Assembly: GCF_000002875.2 (NCBI RefSeq)
Contig: NC_009403.2
Location: 475,001-539,000, forward strand
Direction of reading: 5' to 3'
From: Leishmania infantum JPCM5
Lineage: Eukaryota; Euglenozoa; Kinetoplastea; Trypanosomatida; Trypanosomatidae
Length of the DNA stretch: 64,000 bases
Shown one piece after another: positions 10,343-22,459 of the stretch (the stretch's first letter is position 1; every line of letters begins with the position of its first letter). Below the pieces are notes generated by a model. It made no database searches and had not been told where the DNA came from. It saw only the letters and a program-made list of their open reading frames with translations. Made by a program: the position numbers and the translations under genes.

Positions 10343-12772
10343 ATGGAGCTGCAGACGCAGCCGCGCTTCTGTCCGCCGCGCCCGCGCCCCTACGCGGCCT
10401 CTTTGGTGTGGATGTGTCTGGCATGCGGTCAGCTTGCCCCGTATGAGGCAGCCCCCCACTATTCGATGGAAAGCGTCGACGGCTTGGATAACTCTCTCCA
10501 AGGAACCTCATCTGCTATGAACGCCATGCCAGGTGGATTCGACGTCACCACGGCGCTCAGCGACTGCGAAGCAGCCGCCCACGCTTACAAGAGCTCCCCT
10601 CCGAATACGGCACAGCATCTTTTCGGCCATTCGCAGTGCGGTGGCGTCACTGGATCTACCGCAGCCGCTGCAGCCACCTCGGCGTCCTCACCGACGGCAT
10701 CAAGGTCGCCGCGGCAGGAGCAACGACACTCCTGCGTGAACAACGCATCAGACTCGTACCTGTCTCAGGCTGCCTCGTTCAGTCATAGACAGCGTGAGCA
10801 GCAACAGCAGCAGCGGCGGCGTCCCTCGAGCGTGAGTTGGCGTGTAACGGGGGCCACCGCTGAGATGATTCATCCCGATAGTGTCGGTAGCGCTAGCGAA
10901 AGGCGAAATCGGCGCGAAGGCGAGCTAGTCTCTGCCGGGATCTCCAGCCTGTGCGCTGACGAAAAGACCCTCGGAGACGGCGAGATCTTGGTCTGTGACG
11001 GCATCTCGTCAAGTCACTGCCGACGCGCACCCACAACGGTCTCCACGACCCTGGGGAGTACCAGCAATGAAAGCAGCGCCCTCGCCGTCACTCCATGTAA
11101 GCCCGCTGTCGCTGCTCTCCCTCAGCTGTCGGCAGCCTCTTCGTCCCTCTGGAGAGACGCGGGCGTCCGTGGCGTACAAAACCTGTCGAGCTCCGGGGCA
11201 CGCTCCCGGCAGCAGGAAGACGATGCAGCGTGCTCCCTGGCTGTGCTGCTCATGGAGGAGCACCTGATGGGCAGTCGTGAGATGCGTTTCTGCCGTTGCT
11301 GCGGTGAGGTACGGTGCGCCGAGATCCGAAAGGTTACCGAGCGGCTGCCCTCGCCGCTGTCCGCACGAGTGGCAGATAAAGTCTCGTACACGGACGAGGA
11401 GGGAGACGAAGTGGAGGCGGCGGCTGCCCAAGCAACGGTGGAGTCGGAGCACGAGCACTGGAAGGCGATATTGAGCCACAGCTGCCGCAGCACTGCCATT
11501 CGCCGGGATGGAGGCGCGGCAGCCGTGTACGGCCCCTTCACCTCGCATGCTCTCTACAGCGGCAACGAGTCGCAGCCGCTAGGTGTTTTGGCCCCCGCTG
11601 CCGAAAATGGCTGCAAGCCACCCGAGACAGCGCAGGCGGAAACTCGCAAGGAGATCCCCTCTGTCCACCTCGCTGTCGCCCTCTTCCTCGCGCGACTCCT
11701 GTCAAAAGTGAAGGTCATGGCGGTGACGGCACTTGGCAACTTCCATCCGCTCTCGCCGGCGCTGCCCAAGACGTACTTCAGCAGTCATGGCAGTGAACAC
11801 GGTGACAAGGCGGCAATACGCGGTTACGGAAACGGCGTCCTCGCCAGTGACTCAGCGCCGCGGTCGGCAAGCTCGATCTCGCGCCTTCCACGGAGGGCCC
11901 AGGAAGGGTGTCGCCCGAGCTACCCTCTGTACAACCCCAGCGAGGGGATGAGGACGAGCAGTGACCACTGGAAGTCCCTCTCCGCCTCCACGGCGACGAG
12001 CAGGACGTCACCACCGGCGTGCGCCTCGGCGGAGGAGTGCACGCTGCCGTGCTTGGCATCGCTGCTCGGCGTCACCGGCGGCGGTGCATCGGAGGACTTG
12101 TACGGCATCTCGCTGGACTCTAGTGCGCAGCCGAGCTGGGTCTTCACAGCACCGGACGAGGAGGAGACGTACAGGGCTGAAGACGACGAGGGCCTCGTTA
12201 TCCAGCACCAGCGGGGAGGCGTGCAGAGCGATGAGGACGCCAGCGCAGTCGGCGCCGAAGATGCGCATACGTGCGCACGAATGCTTTACGATGACTCTAC
12301 CGCCGCATCTAACATCATGGGCACCACGGCGGCCGCGGCGACGACGATGCGCGCGTGCAAAGACAAGTGGAGCTCGATTAGCGTTTCAGAGGCGCTGTGG
12401 CGTCTGGTGCTGCCGTCCTTCAGCGCCCCCTTTCTGTCAACGACGTCAATGCCGTCGACAGCCGCCGCCGCGGCAAGAGCTACCTCTGTTCACCGCGCAT
12501 TTTCGGCCGGCGGCAGCAGACCACTTGAGTCGCTGATGGGCTGGATCGCGTCTGCACCGCGTCGCGGGGCTGTGGAGTCGACGGCGAGCAGCGCTGTGGT
12601 TACCGGCACGCGTCCCTACCGGGGCTTTCGCGGAGATGTCGAGGAGGCGGTCCGTCAGCTGGATGCGGCGCAGCTAGAGGTGGCAAAGCTGCGGCTGCAG
12701 CAGGTGTTGGCGGCTGTAATGGCGGAGCAGCTGCGGCGCGAGGGCCAGTCGGAGGGAGAGTACCCAACGTAG
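10343..12772 (+). CDS. Hypothetical protein with two CxxCG knuckles
   Basis: An 809-residue protein of unknown function, with no family recognised. It is Ser/Ala-rich and mostly low complexity. Two short Cys pairs are visible: C25-x2-C28-G (MCLACGQL) and C317-x2-C320-G (FCRCCGEVRC), each like half of a zinc ribbon but about 290 residues apart. The last 45 residues (VRQLDAAQLEVAKLRL...) look like a short coiled coil. The ATG at 10343 directly follows an AG dinucleotide; in-frame ATGs at 10412 and 10466 are alternatives if splicing removes the first. The chosen start is the first ATG of the frame. Gene reality is well supported by a 2.4-kb open frame with uniform composition. Confidence 0.8.
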   Translation: MELQTQPRFCPPRPRPYAASLVWMCLACGQLAPYEAAPHYSMESVDGLDNSLQGTSSAMNAMPGGFDVTTALSDCEAAAHAYKSSPPNTAQHLFGHSQCGGVTGSTAAAAATSASSPTASRSPRQEQRHSCVNNASDSYLSQAASFSHRQREQQQQQRRRPSSVSWRVTGATAEMIHPDSVGSASERRNRREGELVSAGISSLCADEKTLGDGEILVCDGISSSHCRRAPTTVSTTLGSTSNESSALAVTPCKPAVAALPQLSAASSSLWRDAGVRGVQNLSSSGARSRQQEDDAACSLAVLLMEEHLMGSREMRFCRCCGEVRCAEIRKVTERLPSPLSARVADKVSYTDEEGDEVEAAAAQATVESEHEHWKAILSHSCRSTAIRRDGGAAAVYGPFTSHALYSGNESQPLGVLAPAAENGCKPPETAQAETRKEIPSVHLAVALFLARLLSKVKVMAVTALGNFHPLSPALPKTYFSSHGSEHGDKAAIRGYGNGVLASDSAPRSASSISRLPRRAQEGCRPSYPLYNPSEGMRTSSDHWKSLSASTATSRTSPPACASAEECTLPCLASLLGVTGGGASEDLYGISLDSSAQPSWVFTAPDEEETYRAEDDEGLVIQHQRGGVQSDEDASAVGAEDAHTCARMLYDDSTAASNIMGTTAAAATTMRACKDKWSSISVSEALWRLVLPSFSAPFLSTTSMPSTAAAAARATSVHRAFSAGGSRPLESLMGWIASAPRRGAVESTASSAVVTGTRPYRGFRGDVEEAVRQLDAAQLEVAKLRLQQVLAAVMAEQLRREGQSEGEYPT

Positions 12773-14422
12773 AGCGAACACGAAGCCTCTCTGCATGCCT
12801 TCGCTCTCGCATTGTGTGTCTGTATGCTGGTGTTCACCACCACCACCTCCCTCCCCTCCCCTCCTCCTTTCAGCTCATCCTGCTGCCACCCGCCTGCACG
12901 GATGTGCACGTAAGCGACGGTGGCGTGTCCGACAAGGAGCGTGTATACCCTGGACGTGTATGCGTATCTGCATGTGTGCCGTCTTCTCACGGATCCTCAC
13001 CGCTTTACGGAGCGCGCGTAACGTGTGCTCTGCTCGCTTTTCTTCCCGCATCTGTTCAGCAGCCACAAGCGGAGACGAAGACCGTCTCGGCAAGGCAGAG
13101 ATGCGCTCAGTTTGCTTCACAGTGTCAGCCGCCAACCCCCCCCCAGCCTGCTTTCCTTCCCCCCCCACCCCACTCCCACACACACCTGGTGCGTCGCTCA
13201 ATGCCTCCACGGAAAGACGGCTCTGTCTGTGGCGGCTCTGTGACAGCAAGAGCAGCGACAGCGGCGGAGGGGGACAGCCCTGTCGCGCCCACGAGTTGCG
13301 ATGACTGCTACTTGGTGAATAAGAGAGAGGGGAAGGGACGGATGCATGCAAAGCGGCCAAGCATGCAGGAGCATCTATCCTGCGCAGCTGCGGCCCGATG
13401 TTTACCCCCGTGCCTGATCTGGATGTGCCTACCCATGCAGGAGGGGGGGGCGCCAGCACCGGCACATACGCGCGTGAAGATGGCCATGACCATTCTTGTG
13501 AGGGAGCACCTCTACATGCCTGTCGCTCTTTCTGCTTCATCTACTCTCTCTCTCTTTCTGTGGATTCACGTCGCGGGCGGCACACATCACCCACGGGGCG
13601 GGGCTCTTTCCTTGTCTGCTATTGGTTGCTGTTTTTTTTTTTTGGGGGGGGGTGTCGGTGCCTGCGTCTCGCTACGAATGAGAGTGCATCGCCGCCGTAG
13701 CGCAGCATTAACAGCAGGGCCGCAGGCGTGAGCTGAAGTCGCCTTCAGTGCCTTTCTTCGCCGCTTCTCGTTTCTTTCATTGTGTCACTGGTAATCTGTT
13801 GCTGCTTCCCCGCCACCACCATCACCCCTCTTGCCTCCATCCCGTCCTTACACACACACACACACCAGCACACCCGCACAGGCGCTGCTGCATGTCCGTG
13901 GCACTGGTGCCTTCCTGTGCTCACAGACAAACAAAGCCACCCAAGTGCGCAGAGAGAGCTCTATAGAGAAAGCGAGAGACCTGCACATACTCGCACTCAC
14001 GTGCATTGCGGCTTGCTGGCTCGTGTTTCCTGCTCCCAGTCAAGCAGGCACTCCGGCCCAACCCGCATCGCACCGCAGTGCCCTGCGTTTTGCCCTTCAC
14101 GCGGCGCGAAGACGACGACGACGGGAAGAGAACGTTCAGCGAAAAAGATATACGCAACATTCTCACGGGAGAGCGCGGGTGAGCTGATTGGCCGTCGTAG
14201 CATCGTAGGCCGGAACTGCTACCCAACATCGACCGCCGTTCCCCCCTCCCTGATCCTCCCCTTCCTCACCCTCTTCTTGCTGGCACCGCATCCGGTAGCG
14301 TTACATCACGATCACGCGCTGGGCAGCTCACTTCGGCTCCTTTTCTTGTTTCTTTTTCGTTTCTGGCTCGCTTCACGTGTATAGATCTAGCCTCGTGTGC
14401 CCGTGTTTGAGCATCGAAGAGG
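12773..14422. other. Spacer, no gene seen
   Basis: This region has C/T-rich blocks, C runs near 13137-13165, a T12 run joined directly to a G9 run at 13632-13652, and (CA)n near 13850-13865. A 305-codon frame at 12814-13731 begins with GTG and is pyrimidine-derived low complexity, so it is not called. The distal part carries the acceptor for the next gene. Confidence 0.65.
14338..14384 (+). promoter_or_regulatory. Predicted spliced-leader acceptor for RING giant
   Basis: A T/C-rich tract is followed by its first AG at 14383-14384, 38 nt before the ATG at 14423. The call rests on the trypanosomatid trans-splicing rule and is not experimental. Confidence 0.5.
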
Positions 14423-17400
14423 ATGGCGGGGCTGCAGTCAGAGAACATCTCCATTAACTCCACGCGGCTGCCGGAGCAGAGCACGTCAGATAAGGATATC
14501 TGTGTGTTCTGCCTCCGCCGCGCCACTTCCTCCGCCTCCGACCCGCATGCGCCGCTCTTCCCCTTCTTCTCTCTCGTCGACTGCCGCCACTACGCATGCC
14601 AGCCGTGCGCACTCGTCCACTGCGACAATGCTGGCCGACGCATCTTTTGCCCCAAGTGCCACTGCGTCTCTCGTCTGGCGCAGTCGGGTCGGCGGCGCAC
14701 GCGCAGCGCCGCAGCGGCCACCGACGCCGATGCAGACCGCGTATCCATCGACGATGGCGTGTCGTCCACCCGCTCTCGCCGCACCCGCACGGGCACGACG
14801 CCACACCGCAGCGCCCTCAAGGGCAAGAGCGGGACCTTAAAGCGACGCGCCAGCTCGGTTCAGTTTCCGGCCAATCCAACGACATCAATTGTGCCCGGAG
14901 ACGGCGTCAGCGTCGCAAGTGGCGCAGTGGCGGTCCCATCAGAGGGCGACAGCGCTGGTGAGCAGCACCATCAGCGCAGGGCGTCGTCGCCCTTAACGCA
15001 GGAGGCCGTTGACGCGCTCCCGCTCGACCCAGTGGAAGCACGACGCCGACGGGCTCGCGAGCAGCAGCAGCAGCTCCGCGCCGCTGAAGCCGCGGCTAAG
15101 GCAGAGAAGGCAGTAGGCCTGTACGCTATCACAGCCGCGCCCCCGCCGAAGGTGGCGCCCCATCCGCCATCTGCCACTGCCGCCTCAGGCCCCGCCACCA
15201 ACGAAGGCTTCAAGAAAGTGAAGGACCGCTCGCGCTCGCAGCCGGTGCCGAAGCTGCCACACACAATCCTGGAACCGAAGGAGGAATACCCGGTGCCGCC
15301 TCCGCTGGTGCTGCACACAGTGGAGGAGGAAGAGGCACATGCCCCTGCCGCTACCGGTGAAAGCGGCCGCGACGCTAAACCAGTGCTACCCGCAGCAGCC
15401 GCGGGTGCGACCGCTGCAGCAACGGCCGAAGAGGATGTGAAGGCGGAGAAGAGTGCATCGGCCTTGGAGCCTGCTTGGAAGACATCGGTGACGCCGCGGC
15501 AGATGGAGGATGAAGTCGAGGCAGCCATGGCGGCATCTGCGGAAAAGTCGCAGACAACCGGCGTGCTGCCGCCGCCCACCGGCACCCCCGAGGAGCTCGC
15601 GCGGCCGCACCAGCTACTGGATGACTGCGAGAACACCGAGGCTGAGGAGCGCGGCGTCGTTGGAGACCTCGAGGCACACGAGCGGGCCGCGCTGATGCAG
15701 CGGATGGAGGAGGAGGACACGGCCATTCGCGCGCGCCGTGGCCTGGTGGTGGAGTTTGATTCAACACCCATCCTGTCTCAGCAACAGCATCCAACACTGC
15801 AGAACCAGCACTCGCACCACGATAACACCGGGTCCATCTCCTTGGTCGACTTCTCCGACCAGGTCAGCGTCACGTCCGACGACGAGCTGTCGCAGCGGGC
15901 ATCTGGGTACAAGTCGGCCACCCGCAGCGACAGTGCAAGTCGTCGGCGACGTCGCACCTCTGTCAACGGCGCTTCAGAGCTGCGGGCACAGTCGCATGAA
16001 AACATGGCTGGCGAATCAGACGCAAGGCCAGAGAAGGGTGGTCAGGCCGCCGCTGCCCGCACTCCTGGTGATGCTCTCTCCAGTGCCGCGAAGTCCGTCG
16101 CGGGGTCGGGCTCGGCCGAGAACACGCTCTCGCCCATGACCGCCGCCCGCCAAGGTCGGGTCTTGGCAAGCGAGGAAGTCGACGATGGCGGCAAACTCAT
16201 CGCGACCAGAGCGGCGCTGGCGGAGGCAGATGCCAAAGCCAAGGCAGAAGCCGAAGCCGCTCGTGCAGCTGCGGAGGCCGAAGCGCATGCAGAAGCCATC
16301 CGAACTGCAGAAGAAGCCAGGGCTCTAGCAGAAGGGCAGGAAAGGGCGCGGCAGCGGCAGTTGCAGCGTGAAGCAGTCGAAGAAGCGGCCGAGCAGAAGC
16401 GGCAGCAGCAGCGACAGGAAGAGGAGGTGCTGCGCCAACGCCAGCAGCACGAGGAGCGTGCGGCCTTTGCTTGTCAGGCTCTGCAAGACCGCGAGGGTCT
16501 AGCGCGAGAGGCGCTGGAGCAGGCTGAGGCGGCCGTGCGTGAACATTACGAGCGCGGCGCTGATGAGTGGCTAACAGCGGCGCTGCCGCATGAGCTGGAG
16601 GCGCAGCGGCTGGTCCGTGCGGCAGCGGAGCGCAGGCGCCAGCAAGAGCAGCAGCAGGCGCACTTGGCGGCGGAAGAAGGTCTCGACCGAGACGAAGTGG
16701 AGGAGGCTGAGGCTAACGCGTGGTCGTGGCTGCTCTCTGGTGCCCGCGTTGACCGTGTGGTGGCGGCGACCGAGGAGGGCGACCGCGTGCAGCGGGAGTA
16801 TGAAGAGCTGCGTTTTGAGCGGCTTCAGCTGCAGCTCCGTGAAGACACGGCAGAGCTTGTTCACGAAGAGGCGCACGGTCGAGCCTCCTTTATCGAGTAC
16901 GAGGCTGCAACGCGCAGTCTCCTGCAGAGCCACCACGCGGTGCAACGGCAGGCGCTTGCGGCGGGCGAGCGGCGTCAGGAGGTCGAACTTTTGAAAAAGG
17001 CAGCGGCGCGCCGAGAGGCAGCACTCCGCCAGCGCTTTCAGTGGGAACTCGATGAGTTGGATGCGGAGGAGGTCAGCGGCCGCGCGATGCTGCGTGAGGT
17101 GGAGAGGGAAGAACGGCGAACGGCGCACCTCGTGTTCCTGCAAACCTTGGCGTCGATTCGGCGCAAGGAGGTGTTGGCGCAGCACGCGGCTGCCGTTGCT
17201 GCGGCCGCCGCTGCAGACGAGCCTGGTGGCACCTCTGTTTTGTCTGAAGCGTCAACGATGATTGCTGCGCAGGTGCACCGTCGAGTGCAGCAGCGGCAGA
17301 CGGATGCCGCTGTTCCGCTCATGATTGAAGGGGACGGAGACGGTTTCGACGACAACACCGCCGATATGGTTGGAGCTGCGACGCCGCCGCAGTTCCGCAC

Positions 17401-19222
17401 TCCGCTCATTACGGCAAAGGAGCTGGCGGAGCTGCGCGCGCGCGAAGCTTCGTACGCCGCTGAGCTGCAGGCCGCCTTGGAACGCCTCCGGGAAGCCGAG
17501 CGGCGTGTTGCGGAGGAGGCGGCCATCCGTGCGCAAGCAGAGCAGGAGCGCCAAGCGGCGCACGCCGAGTCACAGCGCCTCTTACAGGAAGCCGAGCAGC
17601 GGGCCGAGCAGCGCATCCGCGAAGCACGCGACGCGGCCGAGCAGCTGCTGCAGGCGCAGCTGGCTGACTTGCGCGACGAGGCGGTCCGCCGTGCGGAGCA
17701 CGCGGCAGTCATGCAGGCCCTCGCTGAGGAGGAGCAGCGAGCGGTCTTGGAAGCGAAGCTGCAGGCTGCGCAGCGTCAGTTGGACGAGGCGCAGCAACGC
17801 GCGCAGGAGGCGGTGCGCCGTGCGCGCGCAGACGCAGCGGAGATGGCAGCCGCGGACGCCGCCCGTGCTGCCCGCGAAGCCCAGCGCCGCGACGAAGAGT
17901 GGCAAGAACGGTGCCGCGCGGAGCACCTCCTGCGGCTAGCTGAGCAGGAGCGTGAAAAGGAAGAAGCGGTTCGCCGCCTTGCCGAAATCGAGGTGCGCGC
18001 CGCAGAGGCGGTGCGACTGGCGCGCGAGGAAGCTGCACGGACCGCAGCGGAGGCGCAGGAGCGGCTGGCGGAAATGGAGCGGAGGCAGCAAGCGCGGGAG
18101 GCGGAGGTGCAGTCTGCAGCGCAGCGCGTGCGTAGTGTACGGGACAGCCTGCGTGAGTTCGACTCGAGCACTCAGTCGTCGCGGTACGCGACACCATTCA
18201 GAGCGGTGCTACCAGGGCAGAGACCGCCAACAAGCAGCAGCAGCTATAGGGCGCCAAGCCTTGTTGCAGCCTCCTCGACCCACGCCACGCACACGGCGGG
18301 AGCTGTGGCTACGCAAGCGTCTGTGCACACTCCTCTGCAAACCCCGCCGCTGGTTCCGTCCTCGTCTCGCACATCCTCGGCGGTTCGCCGTCAGCCGTCG
18401 GCGCAGTCACCGACGCCGCGCGTTGCCGCAAGGGTACCAGCAGCAGGGGCGGCAGCATCCTTGGCCCCCTCTGACGCGACACCTCCAAAGGTGATTATCA
18501 GCTCACAGCACACACCTCTCTCTTCGGCAGTAGCCCCGGGCCTCGGGCGCAGCGGAGCTGCCGTGCCGTCGTCCTCCGCGTCCGCTGCCGGCGCCACCAG
18601 TCTTGCCGCGATGGACCCGGCGGATATCATTCGTGCCGCCATCCGCTCTGCCGTGCAGGAGATCGTCGAGGCGCAGCGACGGACCCAAACACTGCAGGAT
18701 CGCGCCGAGCAGAACGTCGAGCTTAGCGAGCGCCGCTATCACCGCCGCCAAAGCGATCGTCTGCGTGCCGCACGCGACGTCGCCGCCATCGAGTCCTCTT
18801 ACGCTGCAAGTGAGGTGGACGAGAGCGAGGAGCGGCACCAGCGTTGGCGGGCATGGTCTCAGCAGCCGCATCAGCGGACCCGGCAGCGTCAGCCGGTGCG
18901 CAGCTACGAGCGCGACAGCCGCGTCGCGAGCTCGCGCATGTCAGAGGAGCGCCTGCGGTCGGTTCGCTCCTCGCGAGGTGACTACGCACAAGAGGTGAGC
19001 GAAAGCCCGTGGACGCGCAGCTCGTCCTCGCCTGCATCACGGCTGTCACCGACAGGCGCGCCACTGTCAACCGCACCCCCTGCCCCCGCAGCCCGCTCGG
19101 TAAGCAGCAACACGCTGCTCAGCACCTCGTCTGTGTACTTCGACAACAGCTATCAACCCTCGGCGGCCGCATTCGGGGCAGCACACCAGCATTTCCGGCG
19201 CAACGGCTGCGATTACGCCGCA

Positions 19223-19253
<31 letters not shown>

Positions 19254-22200
19254 GCCTGGCGTCCTTCGCGCCGTACAGCTCGGCGTCACGCGTTCTCTTT
19301 GCACCTCGTGTGGCGCATCAGGCCCGCGAGGCGTGGGCTGCCGAGGACGGCGAGTGCGGCTATGCACAGCGCATGCATGCCGGGGTCGGTGCGCGCGTCT
19401 ACTCGCGCGTCGCCTCTGAGCAACAACAGCGGTACGCCACTGGTGCCGCTCAGCCTCCTCCTCGACAGCCGCTCCTTCAGACCGTCGGCGTGGCCGCGGC
19501 ACTCCCTTCCGCGGCGCACGCCTACAACGAACCAGAGCCGCTCCCACCAGCGCCGGCGGCGATGGAATACTCGCCGCCGCCTCGCCGTAGCACCACACGC
19601 GCCGCAGCGGAGGTGGTGCCACAGCAACAGAGTCGGCCAGCTGGTGTAGGTGCTAACGTGGGCAGTGGTGGCGGCATCGCCGCACTCCCGGAGCCGAGTC
19701 GCATGTGCCCTCGCTGCTACCGCACAGACACCACCTCCCCATGCTGGCGTTGCGGAGAGATGATCTGCAGGCACTGCGGCTTGCCGCCCGGCTCAGCGCG
19801 GAAGCTGTGCTGCACAGCGCACCACCGCGCGCAGCTGCGTGAATTTACGCGGCGCAAGACCTACGAGAGCGGCAAGGCTGCCACCACCGTCGGAGCTGGC
19901 AAGGTGCCGTCGCCCCCGCCGCCTCAGCAACAGCAACAGCAACAGCAGCAGCAGCGTCTTCGCGGAGAGCAGCAGGTGCAGACTTCCTTTGCGTCCTCAG
20001 CAGCCAGCGCTCGAAGTCACGACGCTGCGCACTTTGCAGATGAGCCGGCAGCGCGGCTCGATGTGGGCACGTCGCCGCTCACGAGCATTTCGCCACCGTC
20101 CATGATATCCCCGTCGGCGTACCGGGCACCGGAGCAGCGTCAGCGGCAGCAACAGCAACCGCAAGCGCAGCCGCACTACCCTAGCAGTTACCAAGCCTTC
20201 ACAATGGCGGGGCCGGCGGCACCATCGCAGCAGCCAATATACTCGCCAGGCTACCACTCCGCCGCAACGACGTACCCCTACGCGTATTCACACCCAATGT
20301 CGCAGCCGCATCAATTGCCGACCCACCAGCTGCCATTCTACGCCGACAGCGAGAGACCTCATCCGATGCCGCCGCCGCTGGACCCGTATGTGCAGCCGTT
20401 CGGCCAGCCGCAGCCCTATGCTCCATTTGGTTACTCGGTTCGCGCCGCGACGGCTGCGCTGGGGAGCGCTGCGACTGGCGCTGACTTCGCGGCACCTATG
20501 ACTGTGTCCGAGGCGCAGCGACAGCAGGGGACGACAGCCGTGGCAGCAGAGGCGTGGGCAACGCATGAAGTGCCTCCGCCCGAGAGTCGAGCGGCGGCTT
20601 TCGGTGCCGTTGCCAGGCATCATGCTTCGCCTGCAGAGCTGACCCAGTCGCCGCCACCACCTTCGGCACTGCCTCCTTCGCAGCAGGAAGGAGCAAGCGA
20701 GGTCATGGGTCTTCGTGCCGCCGAGGGCGGCGCCATGATTGAGACAGTGGCACCCGCAGCGGCAGCTGTGGATGACACACCGGATGCGCAAGTGCAGCGG
20801 CGGCCGTCTACGTCGTCGTGGGTCAATGATGACCGCACACATAGGGAGGCGGAGCAGACAGTGGCGGCTGAAAGCCGCACCTTGCCGAACGCAACCGTGG
20901 CTGCAGCTGTAGCCGGATCGGCGGCAGCAGACGCAAGTCTGCCCGATAGCGCGCCGGAGAAGCAGGGGGGCACGACTGCACCTGTGGATGCTAGGTCGAC
21001 CCCGGATGGTGGCGCTGCTGCAGAAAACGACGGCGACGGCACGTCTGCGGCGACCGCCGGTGCCACGGCTGCAGCGGTTCTCGAGGAACCCAAGACGGAG
21101 CGAAAGAAGACCTTTCCAGCGTTTTTCGTGTCGCTTGGCGACGGCGACGACGCTGCGGAGCCGCGCCGGCCGAAGCCTCCAACGCCGCGGAACTTTGTGC
21201 CGAGCCAGTTGGCGCCGCCGACGCCGCCAAGGAAGCAGCAGCGGAGAACCTTACCGTCTGGCATGCTGCTCACGTCGCTGAACCGCAGTGGTCGGCAGTC
21301 GGCGCATCACCAGCATCAGTGCCGCAAACTATCACCGCTTCAAGCGCACGAAACGAACTGTGCACGTAATAGTCGCAAGAGCGTCAGCCCATGTCGTGGC
21401 TTTGGGGTGCATCGCCGCCAGCGGCACACGTCCCCCAGCCCGTACGAGCAAGTCCCAAAGGCGAGCGGCGCAAGAGATGGGCCGAGGAAGACGCCGTCCC
21501 ACCCGTCATCGAAGCAACGGCAGCGGCAGCATGCCCATGCTAACGGCACAGCGACCTCCATTACGAAGTCCATCAAGTCCTACATCAAGTCCCTCTCTCC
21601 CATGGTCGTGGTGGATGAGTCCGGCACGCCGGTCGTGTACGAGGACGTACGCAAGGTGGAGTCGAACAACCCCTGGATGCAGCAGCAGCCGCAGCGACCG
21701 CAGGGGTGGAGCGCCACCGCCACCCCAGCTGCCCATGATATCTACCTCAGCAGTGGCGGCATCAGAAGTGTTGGGGCCGAAGCAGAGCGCAACCGCCCTG
21801 AGTCGAGCCACGGCCACAGCAAGGTGGGCCGCTATTACGTCAACGTGCCATCGCAACCGCATGATTCCTCGCCGCAGAAGCACCAGCACCACCAGCACCA
21901 GCGCTCGTCCCACAGCGATTCCTACTACCCGTACTTCACGTCTTCCGGTGCGACAAGCGAGACGCAGTCTCAGCCTCCTCAGCAGCAGCTGCAGCAGCAC
22001 CTTTATGCGCCACCACAGTCGCACATACAGACTGACATCACCTATGCTGCCCCGTTCGTGGATCGCCGTGTGCCGACGCTCGCCGAGCTGGAGAAACGCC
22101 TGCAGCAGCTGCGGATCGTGGACGAGTATGAGGCTGCTCAGTACCATCGGCGTCAAGCGCAGCGCGCGCACCAACAACAACAGCAGCGCATTCACGTGCT

Positions 22201-22459
22201 TCTTCACTCCCCTGGAGCAGTGGCTGCGGGCGGCAACACCGGAACGTTTGTGACGGCATCCTCGTGGGCCACTCGTGAGCTAGCACAGCCGCTGCAGCGA
22301 CGCCACAGCAGCGCAACAGGGCGGCACCCGCAGCAGCGCACAGTGTCGCCGCCGTGGCGAACGGACCTTAACTCGAGTCCGGTGCGACCGCGGTGGGACA
22401 TCAGTCAGCCTCGCTCACCCATCTACCACCCTGCGCCAGCAACGATGACTGGAAATTGA
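14423..22459 (+). CDS. RING-HC finger, giant coiled-coil protein (candidate E3 ligase)
   Basis: A 2678-residue protein. Residues 27-79 fit the RING-HC spacing C27-x2-C30-x23-C54-x-H56-x2-C59-x2-C62-x13-C76-x2-C79, ending FCPKCHC, so a ubiquitin-ligase role is the natural inference. Residues ~590-900 and ~1000-1245 are Glu/Ala/Arg/Gln-rich heptad-like coiled coil. Residues 1762-1801 hold a second Cys/His cluster (C-x2-C-x8-C-x2-C-x4-C-x2-C-x10-CC-x2-HH). Poly-Gln runs lie at 1602-1610 and 1835-1844. The C-terminal third is Gln/Pro/Ser/Tyr-rich and probably disordered. The ATG is the first one after the predicted acceptor. The long coiled coil also suggests a cytoskeletal or scaffold location. 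No orthologue name is recognised. Confidence 0.85.
19226..19252 (+). repeat. CAG tract encoding nine Gln
   Basis: Nine consecutive CAG codons in the RING giant encode residues 1602-1610. Being a pure triplet tract, it is expected to vary in length between strains. Confidence 0.9.
19925..19954 (+). repeat. CAG/CAA tract encoding ten Gln
   Basis: Ten Gln codons, the first six alternating CAG and CAA, encode residues 1835-1844 of the RING giant. The mixed codons suggest the poly-Gln is retained at protein level and is not only slippage. Confidence 0.9.

Noticed and set aside
9055..10520. Long open frames on both strands across the hexamer array (Val-Arg, Cys-Val, Thr-His repeats)
   Set aside because: They are produced by the six-base repeat lacking stops in most frames and have no non-repeat protein character.
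12814..13731. 305-codon frame on the + strand
   Set aside because: It starts with GTG, is made of C/T-rich spacer and microsatellite sequence, and shows no protein-like composition.
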